Below, in pieces: positions 1 through 8,573 of a DNA stretch of 64,000 nucleotides. Under the pieces are notes generated by a model. That model was not told the DNA's origin. It saw nothing but the letters and a program-made list of their open reading frames with translations, and did not search any database. Made by a program: the position numbers and the translations under genes. This stretch comes from an uncultured Olleya sp. (GTDB lineage: Bacteria > Bacteroidota > Bacteroidia > Flavobacteriales > Flavobacteriaceae). Numbering within the stretch: position 1 is the first letter of the stretch; the number at the start of each line of letters is the position of its first letter. The stretch is from positions 1-64,000 of the forward strand of contig CANNFD010000005.1 of NCBI GenBank assembly GCA_947503885.1. The letters run 5' to 3'.

Positions 1-3000
1 TCAATACTAGTAAAACCGTCCGGAGTACCATCATCACAAACTTCTAGTGGTGTTGGGTCTACTGCTGAAGGTAATGGATAAACAGTAACAGATTGATTAG
101 TTGTAGTAGGACACGAGCCATTAGTAGTATAATCTACACTATAAGTTGCTCCAGGATTTCCTCCTGAAATTAATCCCGAAGCAGCATCTAATGTTGCTCC
201 ATCTCCAACAGCTGGTGGCACATTAAAAGTAAATGTTCCTCCTGATAAACCATCTATTGTCGCTATTGCTCCATCACATGTTGGCATGTAAGTAAAAGAA
301 GAATCGTCTTCAGGTGTTATATTTAATACTTGTGTGCTAGTTGCAACACATGCACCTGCTGTAGTATAAGAAATAGTATAACTTGCACCTGGTGTTGCAG
401 AAGTAACTGTACCTGTAGAAGCATCTATAACTGCTGCATCTGTTACAGCAGGATCAAAAGCAAATGTTCCACCTGGAGTAGCTACAAAATCAACAACTCC
501 ACCTGTACAATCAGCAACCATTGTAAACGCAGGGTCATCTGCATTTAAAACTGTCATATTTTGAAAGCTATCATCTGGACATGGTCCTGAAGTAGTATAT
601 TGTACCGTATAGGTTACACCTGAAACACCGTTTGTTACTTCTCCTGTTACTGCATCAATTGTTGCTCCATCAGTAACAGCGGGATTAAATGCAAATGTAC
701 CTCCTGTATCTCCTACAATATTTACTGTACCTCCTTCACAATTTTCAATAACTGAAAATGTTGCATCTTCACTAGGGTATACAGTAACATCCTGCGTACT
801 GCTTGAAGAACAAGTTCCGCTAGTTACATACTCTACTGTATAAGTTGCACCTGGTGTACCATTAGTTATTGTACCTGTAGTTGCATCTATTGTTTCAGTT
901 CCTGTAGGAGCTGTAGCAAAAGAAAAAGTTCCACCTGGAGTTGCAACAGTATCAACAACACCACCATCACAAGTAGGTAGCATAGTAAATGAAGGATCAT
1001 CTGTAGGTAAAATTATTAAATTTTGATCTGTAGATGTTGGACAAGTTCCGGTTGTTGTGTATTGAATTGTATAATTTGTACCTTCAACTCCATTAGTTAC
1101 TTCTCCTGTTGTAGGATCGATTGTAGCACCGTCTGCAAGATCTGGATTAAATGCAAATGTACCGCCAGGAGTAGCAACAGAAGTCACTGTACCACCGCCA
1201 CAATTTGGATCTATTACAAAAGAAGAATCTTCATTTGGGTTAACTATTAATTCGAAAACCGGTAAAGGAGATGCTACATAACATGCTGCATCACCAATCA
1301 CTTCTACTCTTACATATATTGGTTGAGGGCTAACTGTATTAGTATAATCACTAACTAAAGCTCCTGCTCCACCTGCATCAGCTTCAGCAAAACTTAAGTA
1401 ATAAGTTACTATAAAATTTGCTGGTGATTGAGTTCCTAAAATTGCTGCATTTTGACTTTCTAAATCAAATGGTTCAAACCCATCATTAGAAGGGTCATCA
1501 CAAGTCACCATATCTGGTGCTGGATTTATAGTAGGTTGAGTAGTAATATTTAATGTAAATGTTTCTGTTTCATAACATCCTGAACTTAAATACTCAACTC
1601 TTACATAAATGGTTTGAGGCACCCCTAATATAGCTGTAGAAGTGTAATTTGCTGGTGTAGCTATTGCAGCAGTATCATTATCTGCATCAGTTTGTGTTTC
1701 GTGATAAGTAATAACTAAATCACCTGGAATAGCTGAAGGTCCTGTTATAGCAGCATCATTTTCTGTAAGATCAAAAATATAAGGTGGCGCACCTGGATTA
1801 CATAAAAATAAATCATTTGGTGTACCATTATCTATTTCTGGTAAAACATCTATACATACAACTTCTGTATATTCACAACCAAAATCATCAGTTGTTCTGT
1901 AAGTATAACAATGTGTCCCTGCTGTTGCTGGCTGTACAGTTATATCATTACCTGTTGTACTAGTAATAGATGGATCTGCATCCCAACCTTCAGTTACTGT
2001 TGTTGGCGTAAAAGATAATTCTGGTGGTTGTAACGCTGGATCAAACTCTATACTCCAAGAAAAAATATAACCATTATCAATTGACCAATTATCAATTATT
2101 TGAATAGTCCAGTCTCCATTTAAAGGACTTCCTAACAATGGACCAAAACCACCTTCTGGTAAATAGGTTCCGGGAGCAATTGAATTTCCTGCAGGATTAC
2201 TTCCTGCAGTAATAGTAGGTCCGTTTTCTAAAGTTACAGTACCGGTTGTAGAAAAACAATAATCTGCTCCTGTCCCTGGTGTTGTAGACCCATCATCATT
2301 TGCACCTCCTAAATAAGTACCTCCACCACCTGGAAAGCCTTTCAATACAGCTATCTGTCCAGTAGGGCTAATTATATTTATATCTAAATCTCCCAAAAAT
2401 GAATGCTCCATATTGACACAAATAGCAACAATTTGATTGATATCTGTTAAAGTCTGAGAAGACTCATAGCAATCTACAGTCACGGAAGTTTCATAAGATG
2501 CTCCGTTTCCGTCAGGTAAAAATGTAGTACCACTAACTGGTGGAGTACAGTCATTAATAAACTCGGTTGGAGTTACTACTCCATTAAGGGTTGTAGAGTC
2601 TCCAAAACAAATTACGCTATCTACCGCTTGGGTACCTGTAAAATCTGGTTCTGTACCAACTTGAATAACTTGATTAATTAAGTTATTATTAGTACAACCT
2701 CCTGGATCAGGATCTGTATTTGTATCTGTAACATTTAAATTAACTATATAAACACCTGGCGTAGGGTAAGAAAATGTAGCACTTTGACCATTAATAAAGT
2801 TTCCGTCACCTAAATCCCACTCGTAAGTAGCACCTGTACCGTCAACAGAGAAAGTTGCACTACCGTCTAAAGTAATCTCTTCACCTGGACACACCCATAT
2901 GTAACCATCTCCATTAGGGGCAGGCGAAGCAGTATCTAACTGAGACACTATAGTTTGACATGGTTCGTAACACGATACGTCTGCTGCCCAACCTGAAGCA

Positions 3001-3389
3001 TTAGCACTTCCATCAGATACAAACTCGATTGTTAAACAACCTGTGGCATTTGTTGGAGTCGCAATAAACATTCCTGGGTTAGCAGATGCTCCTCCTCCTG
3101 AATAACTTCCAAAAGGGTTAGCGGTTACATCATCACCATCATAAATTGTCATCTCGTCTGCATTTAACTGTGTGCTAAATGCTGTAAAATCTAATTGCAC
3201 GAGTTGTCCAGGAGAATCCGGACAAATTGTTAAAACAAAACTCTCTCCATCTGCATAATTTGCAGAAGCACCTCCTGAATCATAGAAAACACCACCACAT
3301 TGTGAAACAGTAGTAGTTTGCATTAATATATCTTGAGAAAAGGATATAAATGAATTTAAAAATAATAGTGCTAGTAATAATTTTTTCAT
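1..3389 (-). CDS. Giant secreted multidomain surface protein, N-terminal 1129 residues (C-terminus beyond window)
   Basis: The minus-strand frame is open from an ATG at 3389 to the window edge, so the C-terminus is missing. It starts with a signal peptide (MKKLLLALLFLNSFISFSQ). Visible modules, in approximate residues, are a CUB-like domain (26-143, with CGG..YDSGG and MTIYDGDD), a PKD-like domain (150-230, YEWDLGDG), a proprotein-convertase P-like domain (278-447, with SFLGDLDI and LNGDWTIQIIDNW), and two modules of about 100 residues containing IYVRVE (515-714). Five tandem repeats of about 77 residues follow (715-1105), then the start of a third IYVRVE-type module (CDDGTPDGF). This architecture is typical of Bacteroidota adhesins exported by T9SS. 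A C-terminal sorting domain is expected but lies outside the window. It is probably a cell-surface adhesin or matrix protein. A gene for a small secreted protein lies just upstream on the same strand. Confidence 0.85.
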   Translation of the reverse strand, partial: MKKLLLALLFLNSFISFSQDILMQTTTVSQCGGVFYDSGGASANYADGESFVLTICPDSPGQLVQLDFTAFSTQLNADEMTIYDGDDVTANPFGSYSGGGASANPGMFIATPTNATGCLTIEFVSDGSANASGWAADVSCYEPCQTIVSQLDTASPAPNGDGYIWVCPGEEITLDGSATFSVDGTGATYEWDLGDGNFINGQSATFSYPTPGVYIVNLNVTDTNTDPDPGGCTNNNLINQVIQVGTEPDFTGTQAVDSVICFGDSTTLNGVVTPTEFINDCTPPVSGTTFLPDGNGASYETSVTVDCYESSQTLTDINQIVAICVNMEHSFLGDLDINIISPTGQIAVLKGFPGGGGTYLGGANDDGSTTPGTGADYCFSTTGTVTLENGPTITAGSNPAGNSIAPGTYLPEGGFGPLLGSPLNGDWTIQIIDNWSIDNGYIFSWSIEFDPALQPPELSFTPTTVTEGWDADPSITSTTGNDITVQPATAGTHCYTYRTTDDFGCEYTEVVCIDVLPEIDNGTPNDLFLCNPGAPPYIFDLTENDAAITGPSAIPGDLVITYHETQTDADNDTAAIATPANYTSTAILGVPQTIYVRVEYLSSGCYETETFTLNITTQPTINPAPDMVTCDDPSNDGFEPFDLESQNAAILGTQSPANFIVTYYLSFAEADAGGAGALVSDYTNTVSPQPIYVRVEVIGDAACYVASPLPVFELIVNPNEDSSFVIDPNCGGGTVTSVATPGGTFAFNPDLADGATIDPTTGEVTNGVEGTNYTIQYTTTGTCPTSTDQNLIILPTDDPSFTMLPTCDGGVVDTVATPGGTFSFATAPTGTETIDATTGTITNGTPGATYTVEYVTSGTCSSSSTQDVTVYPSEDATFSVIENCEGGTVNIVGDTGGTFAFNPAVTDGATIDAVTGEVTNGVSGVTYTVQYTTSGPCPDDSFQNMTVLNADDPAFTMVADCTGGVVDFVATPGGTFAFDPAVTDAAVIDASTGTVTSATPGASYTISYTTAGACVATSTQVLNITPEDDSSFTYMPTCDGAIATIDGLSGGTFTFNVPPAVGDGATLDAASGLISGGNPGATYSVDYTTNGSCPTTTNQSVTVYPLPSAVDPTPLEVCDDGTPDGFTSI
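75..1242 (-). repeat. Five tandem ~231-bp coding repeats in the surface protein
   Basis: Five imperfect coding repeats start near 1242, 1008, 778, 546 and 316 and read leftwards, with a period of about 230-232 bases (77 residues). Each unit has the pattern (D/E)D.SF....C.GG, GGTFAF, a TIDA.TG.(I/V)(T/S).G turn, then YT..YTT.G.C and a linker strand. They look like Ig-like beta-sandwich surface repeats. The units differ at many positions, so they are old duplications rather than a recent expansion. Confidence 0.85.
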
Positions 3390-3431
3390 TGTTATGTGTT
3401 TAAAATACATCGTTAAAAAAAAACGAGATTA

Positions 3432-3905
3432 TTATTTTTTATAGGTTTGAGGCTTGATTATAATAAAGTAATTGGTTCCATCTATTTTATAAATAATAGA
3501 TCCCATTCTAAAAAACTCTAAATTATATTTTAGTGGATTAAATGTTGCTTTATCAAAAACCTCGTCTCTTTTAAGGTCTTTATTGTAATGATCAAACAAC
3601 TCTACCTTAGATAACAAAGTATATTTATTATCATCCTTAATATTATGTATCTCTTTAATAACAATTCTGTTTCGTAAAAGATGTTTTAAATTTTTAACCT
3701 TTCGTGGTCGATTTATAACATATTCATCTAACTTATCTTGATACACTTCTTTAAGCATACTCATCTCTTTAGCAGTTAAAGGCGCATCGACATTTTTACC
3801 AAATTTAACTAACTGGGTGGATTGTTTTTTCTGAGTTTGGGCTGTTCCATTTTGTGTAAACATCACAAATCCAAATAAAAGGGCTAATAAAATTCTAGGA
3901 GTCAT
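3432..3905 (-). CDS. Small secreted protein of unknown function
   Basis: 157 residues. The N-terminus is a clear signal peptide (MTPRILLALLFGFVMFTQNGTAQ), so the product is probably periplasmic or secreted. The mature part is rich in Lys, Asp and Asn with no cysteine and no motif I recognise. It ends in alternating hydrophobic strands (SIIYKIDGTNYFIIIKP). It lies 42 bases upstream of the giant surface-protein gene on the same strand and is probably co-transcribed with it, which suggests a helper or co-exported role (inference). A weak -7-like TATACTTTA sits upstream. The ATG at 3905 is the natural start because it opens the signal peptide. Confidence 0.7.
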   Translation of the reverse strand: MTPRILLALLFGFVMFTQNGTAQTQKKQSTQLVKFGKNVDAPLTAKEMSMLKEVYQDKLDEYVINRPRKVKNLKHLLRNRIVIKEIHNIKDDNKYTLLSKVELFDHYNKDLKRDEVFDKATFNPLKYNLEFFRMGSIIYKIDGTNYFIIIKPQTYKK

Positions 3906-4055
3906 TGTTTTTAGGATAAAATTAAGTGGGAAAATTAAGAAAATTTTAATAAAGTATATGTTAATATAACTATCTAATTACTTTTTTTTTGATTTATAAT
4001 AGTATAACAATCATAATTAACAAATACCTACCCTCAATCAAATTTATTTATTGTT

Positions 4056-4063
4056 TATCTTTG
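4056..4063 (+). promoter_or_regulatory. Putative -7 box for folE
   Basis: TATCTTTG matches the Bacteroidota -7 consensus TAnnTTTG. It lies 38 bases before the folE ATG, giving a short leader of about 30-35 bases. No convincing TTTG -33 element is seen at the usual distance. Confidence 0.55.
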
Positions 4064-4101
4064 CAAACTATTTTAAACACCTTTTTACAGACTTTATTTA
4101 A

Positions 4102-4779
4102 ATGAAGATTGAAAACAATATAGACGAAAAAGATGCTATTGGCGAAAACCACATAGGCACTAATCATGACACACCTTTAAGGGAAGATGCTTTTTTACTA
4201 TCGGATACTGATAAAATTAACAGTATAAAAAAAGACGTTACTAGTATTCTAGAAACTCTTGGCCTTGACCTAACAGACGACAGTTTAAAAGGTACACCTA
4301 ACCGTGTGGCTAAAATGTTTGTAAACGAAATTTTTGGTGGGTTACATCCAGACAAAAAACCTAAAGCATCAACTTTTGACAACAAGTACCAATATGGAGA
4401 AATGCTTGTAGAAAAAAACATAACTGTATATTCTACTTGCGAGCATCATTTGCTTCCAATTGTAGGACGTGCTCATGTTGCATACATATCAAACGGAACT
4501 GTTGTTGGCTTGTCAAAAATGAATCGTATTGTTGACTATTACGCTAAACGTCCACAAGTACAAGAGCGTTTAACCATTCAAATTGTTAAAGAGCTTCAAA
4601 AAGTTTTAGGCACACAGGATGTTGCCTGCGTTATTGACGCTAAACACCTATGCGTAAACTCTAGAGGAATCAGAGATATAGAAAGTAGTACAGTAACTTC
4701 AGAGTTTGGAGGACAATTTAAAAAGAAAGCCACAAGACGCGAATTTTTAGATTACATTCAATTAGACACAAAATTTTAG
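4102..4779 (+). CDS. folE: GTP cyclohydrolase I
   Basis: 225 residues, close to the E. coli enzyme in length. It converts GTP to 7,8-dihydroneopterin triphosphate, the entry step to folate and also the first step towards queuosine. The core carries the zinc-site segment YSTCEHHLLPIVGRAHVAY, GLSKMNRIVDYYAKRPQVQERLT, and the C-terminal catalytic region with KHLCVNSRGI, all typical of the classic FolE type (not the FolE2/COG1469 type). The first 40 or so residues are a variable acidic N-terminal extension. It is followed 11 bases later by cysS and is probably co-transcribed with it. queE, also in this window, may use products derived from the same pathway. Confidence 0.97.
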   Translation: MKIENNIDEKDAIGENHIGTNHDTPLREDAFLLSDTDKINSIKKDVTSILETLGLDLTDDSLKGTPNRVAKMFVNEIFGGLHPDKKPKASTFDNKYQYGEMLVEKNITVYSTCEHHLLPIVGRAHVAYISNGTVVGLSKMNRIVDYYAKRPQVQERLTIQIVKELQKVLGTQDVACVIDAKHLCVNSRGIRDIESSTVTSEFGGQFKKKATRREFLDYIQLDTKF

Positions 4780-4790
4780 TAAATATCTAG

Positions 4791-6275
4791 ATGGAACTTT
4801 ATAAGCATCAAAACATAAAAATATACAATACGCTAACTGGCGAAAAGGACAACTTTAAACCTATTACTGAAGGCTACATAGGCATGTATGTCTGTGGACC
4901 TACAGTTTATAGCAATGTCCATTTAGGAAATGTTAGAACTTTTATGTCCTTTGATGTCATCTTTAGATACTTAAAGCACTTAGGGTACAAAGTTAGATAT
5001 GTTAGAAATATTACCGATGCTGGTCACCTAGAAAATGATGCAGACGTTGGCGAGGATAAGATAACTAAAAAAGCAAGATTAGAAGAGATTGAACCAATGG
5101 AGGTTGTACAACGTTATACCGTTGACTTTCATAATATATTAAACACTTTTAATTTTCTTCCACCTAGCATAGAACCTACAGCTACAGGCCATATTATTGA
5201 GCAAATAGAACTTATCAAAACCATAATAGATAATGGTTTTGCATATGTGGTTAATGGCTCGGTATATTTTGATGTGCATAAATATAATAAGACTAATAAT
5301 TACGGGATTTTAAGCAAGCGTAAATTAGAAGACCTAATCCACAATACCAGAGAACTTGATGGGCAATCCGACAAGAAAAACCCACAAGATTTTGCTTTAT
5401 GGAAAAAAGCCGAACCAACACACATAATGCGTTGGCCTTCTCCTTGGAGCGATGGTTTTCCGGGATGGCACCTTGAATGTACTGCAATGAGCACCAAATA
5501 CCTTGGAGATCATTTTGATATCCATGGAGGTGGTATGGATTTAAAATTTCCGCACCACGAGTGCGAAATTGCTCAAAACCAAGCAGCAAAAGGCAAAACA
5601 CCAGTAAATTATTGGATGCACGCAAACATGTTGGAGTTAAACGGACAACGCATGTCTAAATCTACAGGTAACACTGTAAATCCAGACGAATTGTTATCGG
5701 GTAATAATGCTTTTTTCAGCAAAGCCTACACCCCAAGTGTAATTAGATTTTTTGTTGCACAATCCTCTTATCGTAGTATTTTAGATTTAACAGACGATGG
5801 GTTATTAGCAAGCGAAAAAGGCTATAACCGTTTAATGGAAGGCGTTAATCAATTAGACAATTTAAAAACATCTAAAACCTCATCCTTAGACATTGATAGC
5901 TGGAAACAAAAGTGCTACGCTGCAATGAATGATGACTTTAACACACCAATAGCAATTGCAAATTTATTTGAAGGTGTAAAATACATTAATCAGATAAAAG
6001 AAGGAACTGAGACTATTTCTGATAAAGATTTAGAAACTTTTAAAACAACCTTTAACGCTTTTGTCTTTGATATTTTAGGTTTAAAAAACGATAAAACAAA
6101 CACCGCATCAGGAACAGACAAACTATCTGGAGCAGTGCAATTATTAATAAAATTACGTCAAGAAGCTAGAGCAAACAAAGACTTTGCTTTATCTGACCAA
6201 ATTAGAGACGAACTTGCAGAAGCAGGCATACAACTTAACGATGGTAGAGAAGGCACCACCTTTTCTACAAATTAA
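4791..6275 (+). CDS. cysS: Cysteinyl-tRNA synthetase
   Basis: 494 residues, a full-length class I aminoacyl-tRNA synthetase that charges tRNA-Cys with cysteine in the cytoplasm. The HIGH-type motif is HLGN at residues 44-47, with the zinc ligand Cys in YVCGPTVY just before it. The KMSKS loop is RMSKSTGN near residue 287. HLECTAMS and [17 protein letters not shown] supply further zinc and active-site residues. The C-terminal DALR-like helical domain ends in [23 protein letters not shown], as in other CysS proteins. It lies 11 bases after folE, and a terminator hairpin follows at once. Confidence 0.98.
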   Translation: MELYKHQNIKIYNTLTGEKDNFKPITEGYIGMYVCGPTVYSNVHLGNVRTFMSFDVIFRYLKHLGYKVRYVRNITDAGHLENDADVGEDKITKKARLEEIEPMEVVQRYTVDFHNILNTFNFLPPSIEPTATGHIIEQIELIKTIIDNGFAYVVNGSVYFDVHKYNKTNNYGILSKRKLEDLIHNTRELDGQSDKKNPQDFALWKKAEPTHIMRWPSPWSDGFPGWHLECTAMSTKYLGDHFDIHGGGMDLKFPHHECEIAQNQAAKGKTPVNYWMHANMLELNGQRMSKSTGNTVNPDELLSGNNAFFSKAYTPSVIRFFVAQSSYRSILDLTDDGLLASEKGYNRLMEGVNQLDNLKTSKTSSLDIDSWKQKCYAAMNDDFNTPIAIANLFEGVKYINQIKEGTETISDKDLETFKTTFNAFVFDILGLKNDKTNTASGTDKLSGAVQLLIKLRQEARANKDFALSDQIRDELAEAGIQLNDGREGTTFSTN

Positions 6276-6283
6276 CACTAACT

Positions 6284-6313
6284 AAGTCCTATCTATAAAG
6301 AGAGGACTTTTTT
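6284..6313 (+). terminator. Intrinsic terminator after cysS
   Basis: An AAGTCCT/AGGACTT stem with a loop of a few extra pairs is followed by a run of T. The T-run ends only three bases before the yidD ATG, so it either ends the folE-cysS transcript or attenuates yidD. Confidence 0.75.
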
Positions 6314-6316
6314 ATT

Positions 6317-6538
6317 ATGAAAAAGATATTAATCACACCCTTTTTATTTTTAATTAAGGTTTACCAAATCTTTATTTCACCCTTTACACCTGCAACTTGC
6401 AGATACCAACCCACCTGCTCTCACTACACCAAAGAAGCCCTACAAAAACACGGACTTTTAAAAGGACTAAAACTAAGTATAAAGCGTATTTTTAGTTGTC
6501 ATCCATGGGGAGGCAGTGGTTTTGACCCAGTACCATAA
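6317..6538 (+). CDS. yidD: Membrane protein insertion efficiency factor YidD
   Basis: 73 residues, the usual size of the family. It is a small amphipathic protein that binds the inner side of the cytoplasmic membrane and assists YidC-dependent insertion. Family hallmarks are visible: [27 protein letters not shown] with its cysteines, the KGL...KRIFSCHPW segment, and the GSGFDPVP end. In many bacteria yidD sits between rnpA and yidC; here it stands alone after cysS, an arrangement common in Bacteroidota. The start codon almost touches the T-run of the cysS terminator. Confidence 0.95.
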   Translation: MKKILITPFLFLIKVYQIFISPFTPATCRYQPTCSHYTKEALQKHGLLKGLKLSIKRIFSCHPWGGSGFDPVP

Positions 6539-6544
6539 TTATTA

Positions 6545-6614
6545 GGGCGTTTTAACAGGCTGTCACTACTCGCTCTCTGCGAGGAGCTCAGACAGACCGT
6601 TCCATCCCTAACGC
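6545..6614 (+). repeat. REP-like structured intergenic element, copy A
   Basis: This element starts GGGCGTTTTAACAGGCT and ends ATCCCTAACGC, with an imperfect central hairpin around CTCGC..GCGAG. The GCGTT start can pair with the AACGC end. The same boundaries and CAGGCT box occur in inverted orientation at 8395-8500. From memory, similar GGGCGTT...CCCTAACGC elements are common between genes in Flavobacteriaceae. Function unknown. Confidence 0.65.
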
Positions 6615-6721
6615 ATTAGCACAACCATTTAGTCTTAACATTAAATAATTACCAAACCTTTGACAAGTAATTATAATAAATAAAGCATAAATGCTATATT
6701 TACAACTCCAAAAAACAAACT

Positions 6722-7651
6722 ATGTACATACTTAAATTCGATTGGAATCCATTAACAGGAATCGATATTATAGGAAATTTTAAAATTCATTTTTATAGCG
6801 TCATGTGGATTGCTGCATTTGTCATTGGACATGCAATAATGAAACGCATTTTTAAACGCGAAAATGTAAAGATCGAATTTTTAGACCCACTATTTATTTA
6901 CACCGTTTTAGCTACAATGCTAGGCGCACGTTTAGGTCACGTTATATTTTACCAACCAGAACTAATTACACATGATCCCTTAAGTGTTATTTTACCATTT
7001 AAGTTTGTTGGTGGTTTTGAGTTTACCGGCTTTCAAGGCTTAGCAAGTCATGGTGCTGCAATTGGTATTATTATAGGAATGATATTATATCGTAAAAAAT
7101 ATAATTACAAGTCTTTAATGTGGATTTTAGACCGTATTGTAATACCTGTAGCTTCTGGAGCTGTATTTATTAGAATAGGAAATTTTATTAATTCTGAAAT
7201 TATTGGAAAAGTTACCGATTCTGATTTTGGTGTGCGTTTTATACAAGAGTTTTATAACAAATATGAAATTGTACAAAAAACAGGAATTAAGGATGTTAAA
7301 AAAGCATACGCGTCTATTACAGACAACCCAAACATGTCACCTTTATTAGAGGCGGTACCGTTTAGACACCCAGCACAATTATACGAGTCTTTTAGTTACA
7401 TTTTTGTGTTTTTAATTTTATGGTTTATTTATACTAAAACAAACAAAAAAGATCAAACAGGGTTTTTATTTGGATTGTTTTTAGTGCTATTATGGACCGT
7501 TAGATTTTTTGTAGAATACGTAAAAGAACCACAAGGCGAAGAATTTATTAATTGGTTTGGTCTAAACACTGGACAATGGTTAAGCGTACCATTTATTATA
7601 ATTGGTCTTTATTTTATGTTTGTTTATAAGCCTAAAACTGTTGTTAAATAA
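6722..7651 (+). CDS. lgt: Phosphatidylglycerol-prolipoprotein diacylglyceryl transferase
   Basis: 309 residues, integral to the inner membrane, with about seven hydrophobic segments. Lgt transfers diacylglycerol from phosphatidylglycerol to the lipobox cysteine, the first step in making lipoproteins. The Lgt signature RIGNFINSEIIG is near residue 160, with GARLGHVIFY before it and RHPAQLYES after it; the catalytic His/Arg region is intact. The ATG is 107 bases after the REP-like element. The stop overlaps the next start (TAATG), so the DUF192 lipoprotein gene, whose product is itself an Lgt substrate, is translationally coupled. Confidence 0.97.
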   Translation: MYILKFDWNPLTGIDIIGNFKIHFYSVMWIAAFVIGHAIMKRIFKRENVKIEFLDPLFIYTVLATMLGARLGHVIFYQPELITHDPLSVILPFKFVGGFEFTGFQGLASHGAAIGIIIGMILYRKKYNYKSLMWILDRIVIPVASGAVFIRIGNFINSEIIGKVTDSDFGVRFIQEFYNKYEIVQKTGIKDVKKAYASITDNPNMSPLLEAVPFRHPAQLYESFSYIFVFLILWFIYTKTNKKDQTGFLFGLFLVLLWTVRFFVEYVKEPQGEEFINWFGLNTGQWLSVPFIIIGLYFMFVYKPKTVVK

Positions 7652-8154
7652 TGATACACGTTACTAAATACACCACATTATTATTAAGTTTAATTATTGT
7701 AATTAGCTTATCTTCCTGCAAGGAAGACAAAACAATAAAACCGGTTGAAGTCAGCTTTAAAAAAGAAGGAGAATTAACCCTTTTTAAAGGCACCACAGAT
7801 ACTATAATAAAAGTGTTTAATATAGAGGTCGCAAAAACGGATTACGAAATACAAACAGGTTTAATGTATCGTGACAGCATGAAGGACAATCAAGGTATGT
7901 TATTTGTTTTTAACGATGTACAACCTAGATCGTTTTATATGAAAAACACACGCATCCCTTTAGATCTTATCTTTTTTGACCATAACAAACGTATTGTTAG
8001 TTTTCAGGAAAACGCTAAACCTATGGATGAGCGCAGTTTACCTTCTAATACGCCAGCACAATTTGTGCTTGAAGTAAATGCTGGTACAGCGCAAAAGTTA
8101 CTTTTAGATGTTGGTGACAAAATGGACTATTTTGAGTATTTGATTGAAAAGTAA
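7651..8154 (+). CDS. DUF192-domain lipoprotein
   Basis: 167 residues. A hydrophobic leader ends in a lipobox (SLSSC, Cys 23), so the mature protein is lipid-anchored, probably in the periplasm. The rest is a DUF192 domain: GLMYRDSM.DNQGMLFVF, PRSFYMKNTRIPLDLIFFD, IVSFQENAKPM, and PAQFVLEVNAG. DUF192 proteins are widespread small beta proteins of unknown biochemical role. The gene overlaps lgt by one base and ends the operon at a strong terminator. Confidence 0.92.
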   Translation: MIHVTKYTTLLLSLIIVISLSSCKEDKTIKPVEVSFKKEGELTLFKGTTDTIIKVFNIEVAKTDYEIQTGLMYRDSMKDNQGMLFVFNDVQPRSFYMKNTRIPLDLIFFDHNKRIVSFQENAKPMDERSLPSNTPAQFVLEVNAGTAQKLLLDVGDKMDYFEYLIEK

Positions 8155-8176
8155 AATACTTACTTTATATTTTATT

Positions 8177-8218
8177 AAAAAAAGCTAATTGTAAATATTT
8201 ACAATTAGCTTTTTTTTT
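8177..8218 (+). terminator. Strong intrinsic terminator of the lgt operon
   Basis: A nearly perfect stem of about 18 pairs (AAAGCTAATTGTAAA / TTTACAATTAGCTTT) has A-runs and T-runs on both sides, so it could work in either direction. It ends the plus-strand yidD/lgt/DUF192 region. Confidence 0.9.
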
Positions 8219-8394
8219 AAGTCCTTAAGTTAGTTTTAAAAAGGTCTTATTGCACTAGTTTAATATTAAACCAGCTTGACGACTTTACTGTATCAATTAT
8301 AGCTTAACCGTCTTTATCTTATTTAATAATGTAATAAACTATGTAATTATTAAATAGTACTATTTGTTCATAGCTTTGTTTTAGGTCTAGGTTT
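8219..8394. other. Intergenic stretch, no gene seen
   Basis: The gap between the convergent DUF192 lipoprotein gene and secDF is 419 bases (8155-8573). It holds the terminator of the first, a REP-like element and the terminator of the second. The 176 bases listed here are AT-rich with stops in all frames, and I see no RNA gene or promoter in them. Confidence 0.6.
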
Positions 8395-8500
8395 GCGTTA
8401 AGGATTGTAGCAGAAATCCTTTTTGTGAGGCACGAGCAAAAAGATTGGCGCGTAAAGCCTGACGCACTTTTGTTATTAAAAACAAATGTGGGTAACGCCC
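8395..8500 (-). repeat. REP-like structured intergenic element, copy B
   Basis: Read on the minus strand, it starts GGGCGTTACCCAC at 8500 and ends CAATCCTTAACGC at 8395. Near its middle is GCGTCAGGCT. Inside are hairpins: CTTTTTG/CAAAAAG, GGATT/AATCC, and GGC/GCC around CGCGTAAA. GCGTCAGG can pair with CCTTAACGC to close them. The shared boundaries and CAGGCT box make it a diverged relative of the element at 6545-6614 in the opposite orientation. Confidence 0.65.
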
Positions 8501-8525
8501 AAAAGGTATTACTTAAAATAAAAAA

Positions 8526-8551
8526 AGCCTTTCTAAATTAATAGAAAGGCT
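8526..8551 (-). terminator. Terminator of secDF
   Basis: The stem AGCCTTTCTA / TAGAAAGGCT is followed on the minus strand by a T-run. It lies 22 bases after the secDF stop codon. Confidence 0.85.
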
Positions 8552-8573
8552 CTTTATATAAATTAGTGGTTGA

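Noticed and set aside
75-1242. Regular ~231-bp repeats as a possible CRISPR or satellite array
   Set aside because: Repeats are diverged, coding in one frame, and of protein-domain length; there are no spacers or cas genes.
330-1250. Short cysteine-rich frames on the plus strand (330-548, 1023-1250)
   Set aside because: They are antisense to the repeat part of the large minus-strand surface protein, and their composition comes from its Asp/Thr/Gly codons.
8219-8394. Possible tRNA or small RNA gene in the DUF192-secDF gap
   Set aside because: No cloverleaf or tRNA consensus (GGTTCRANTCC) was seen outside the REP-like element.
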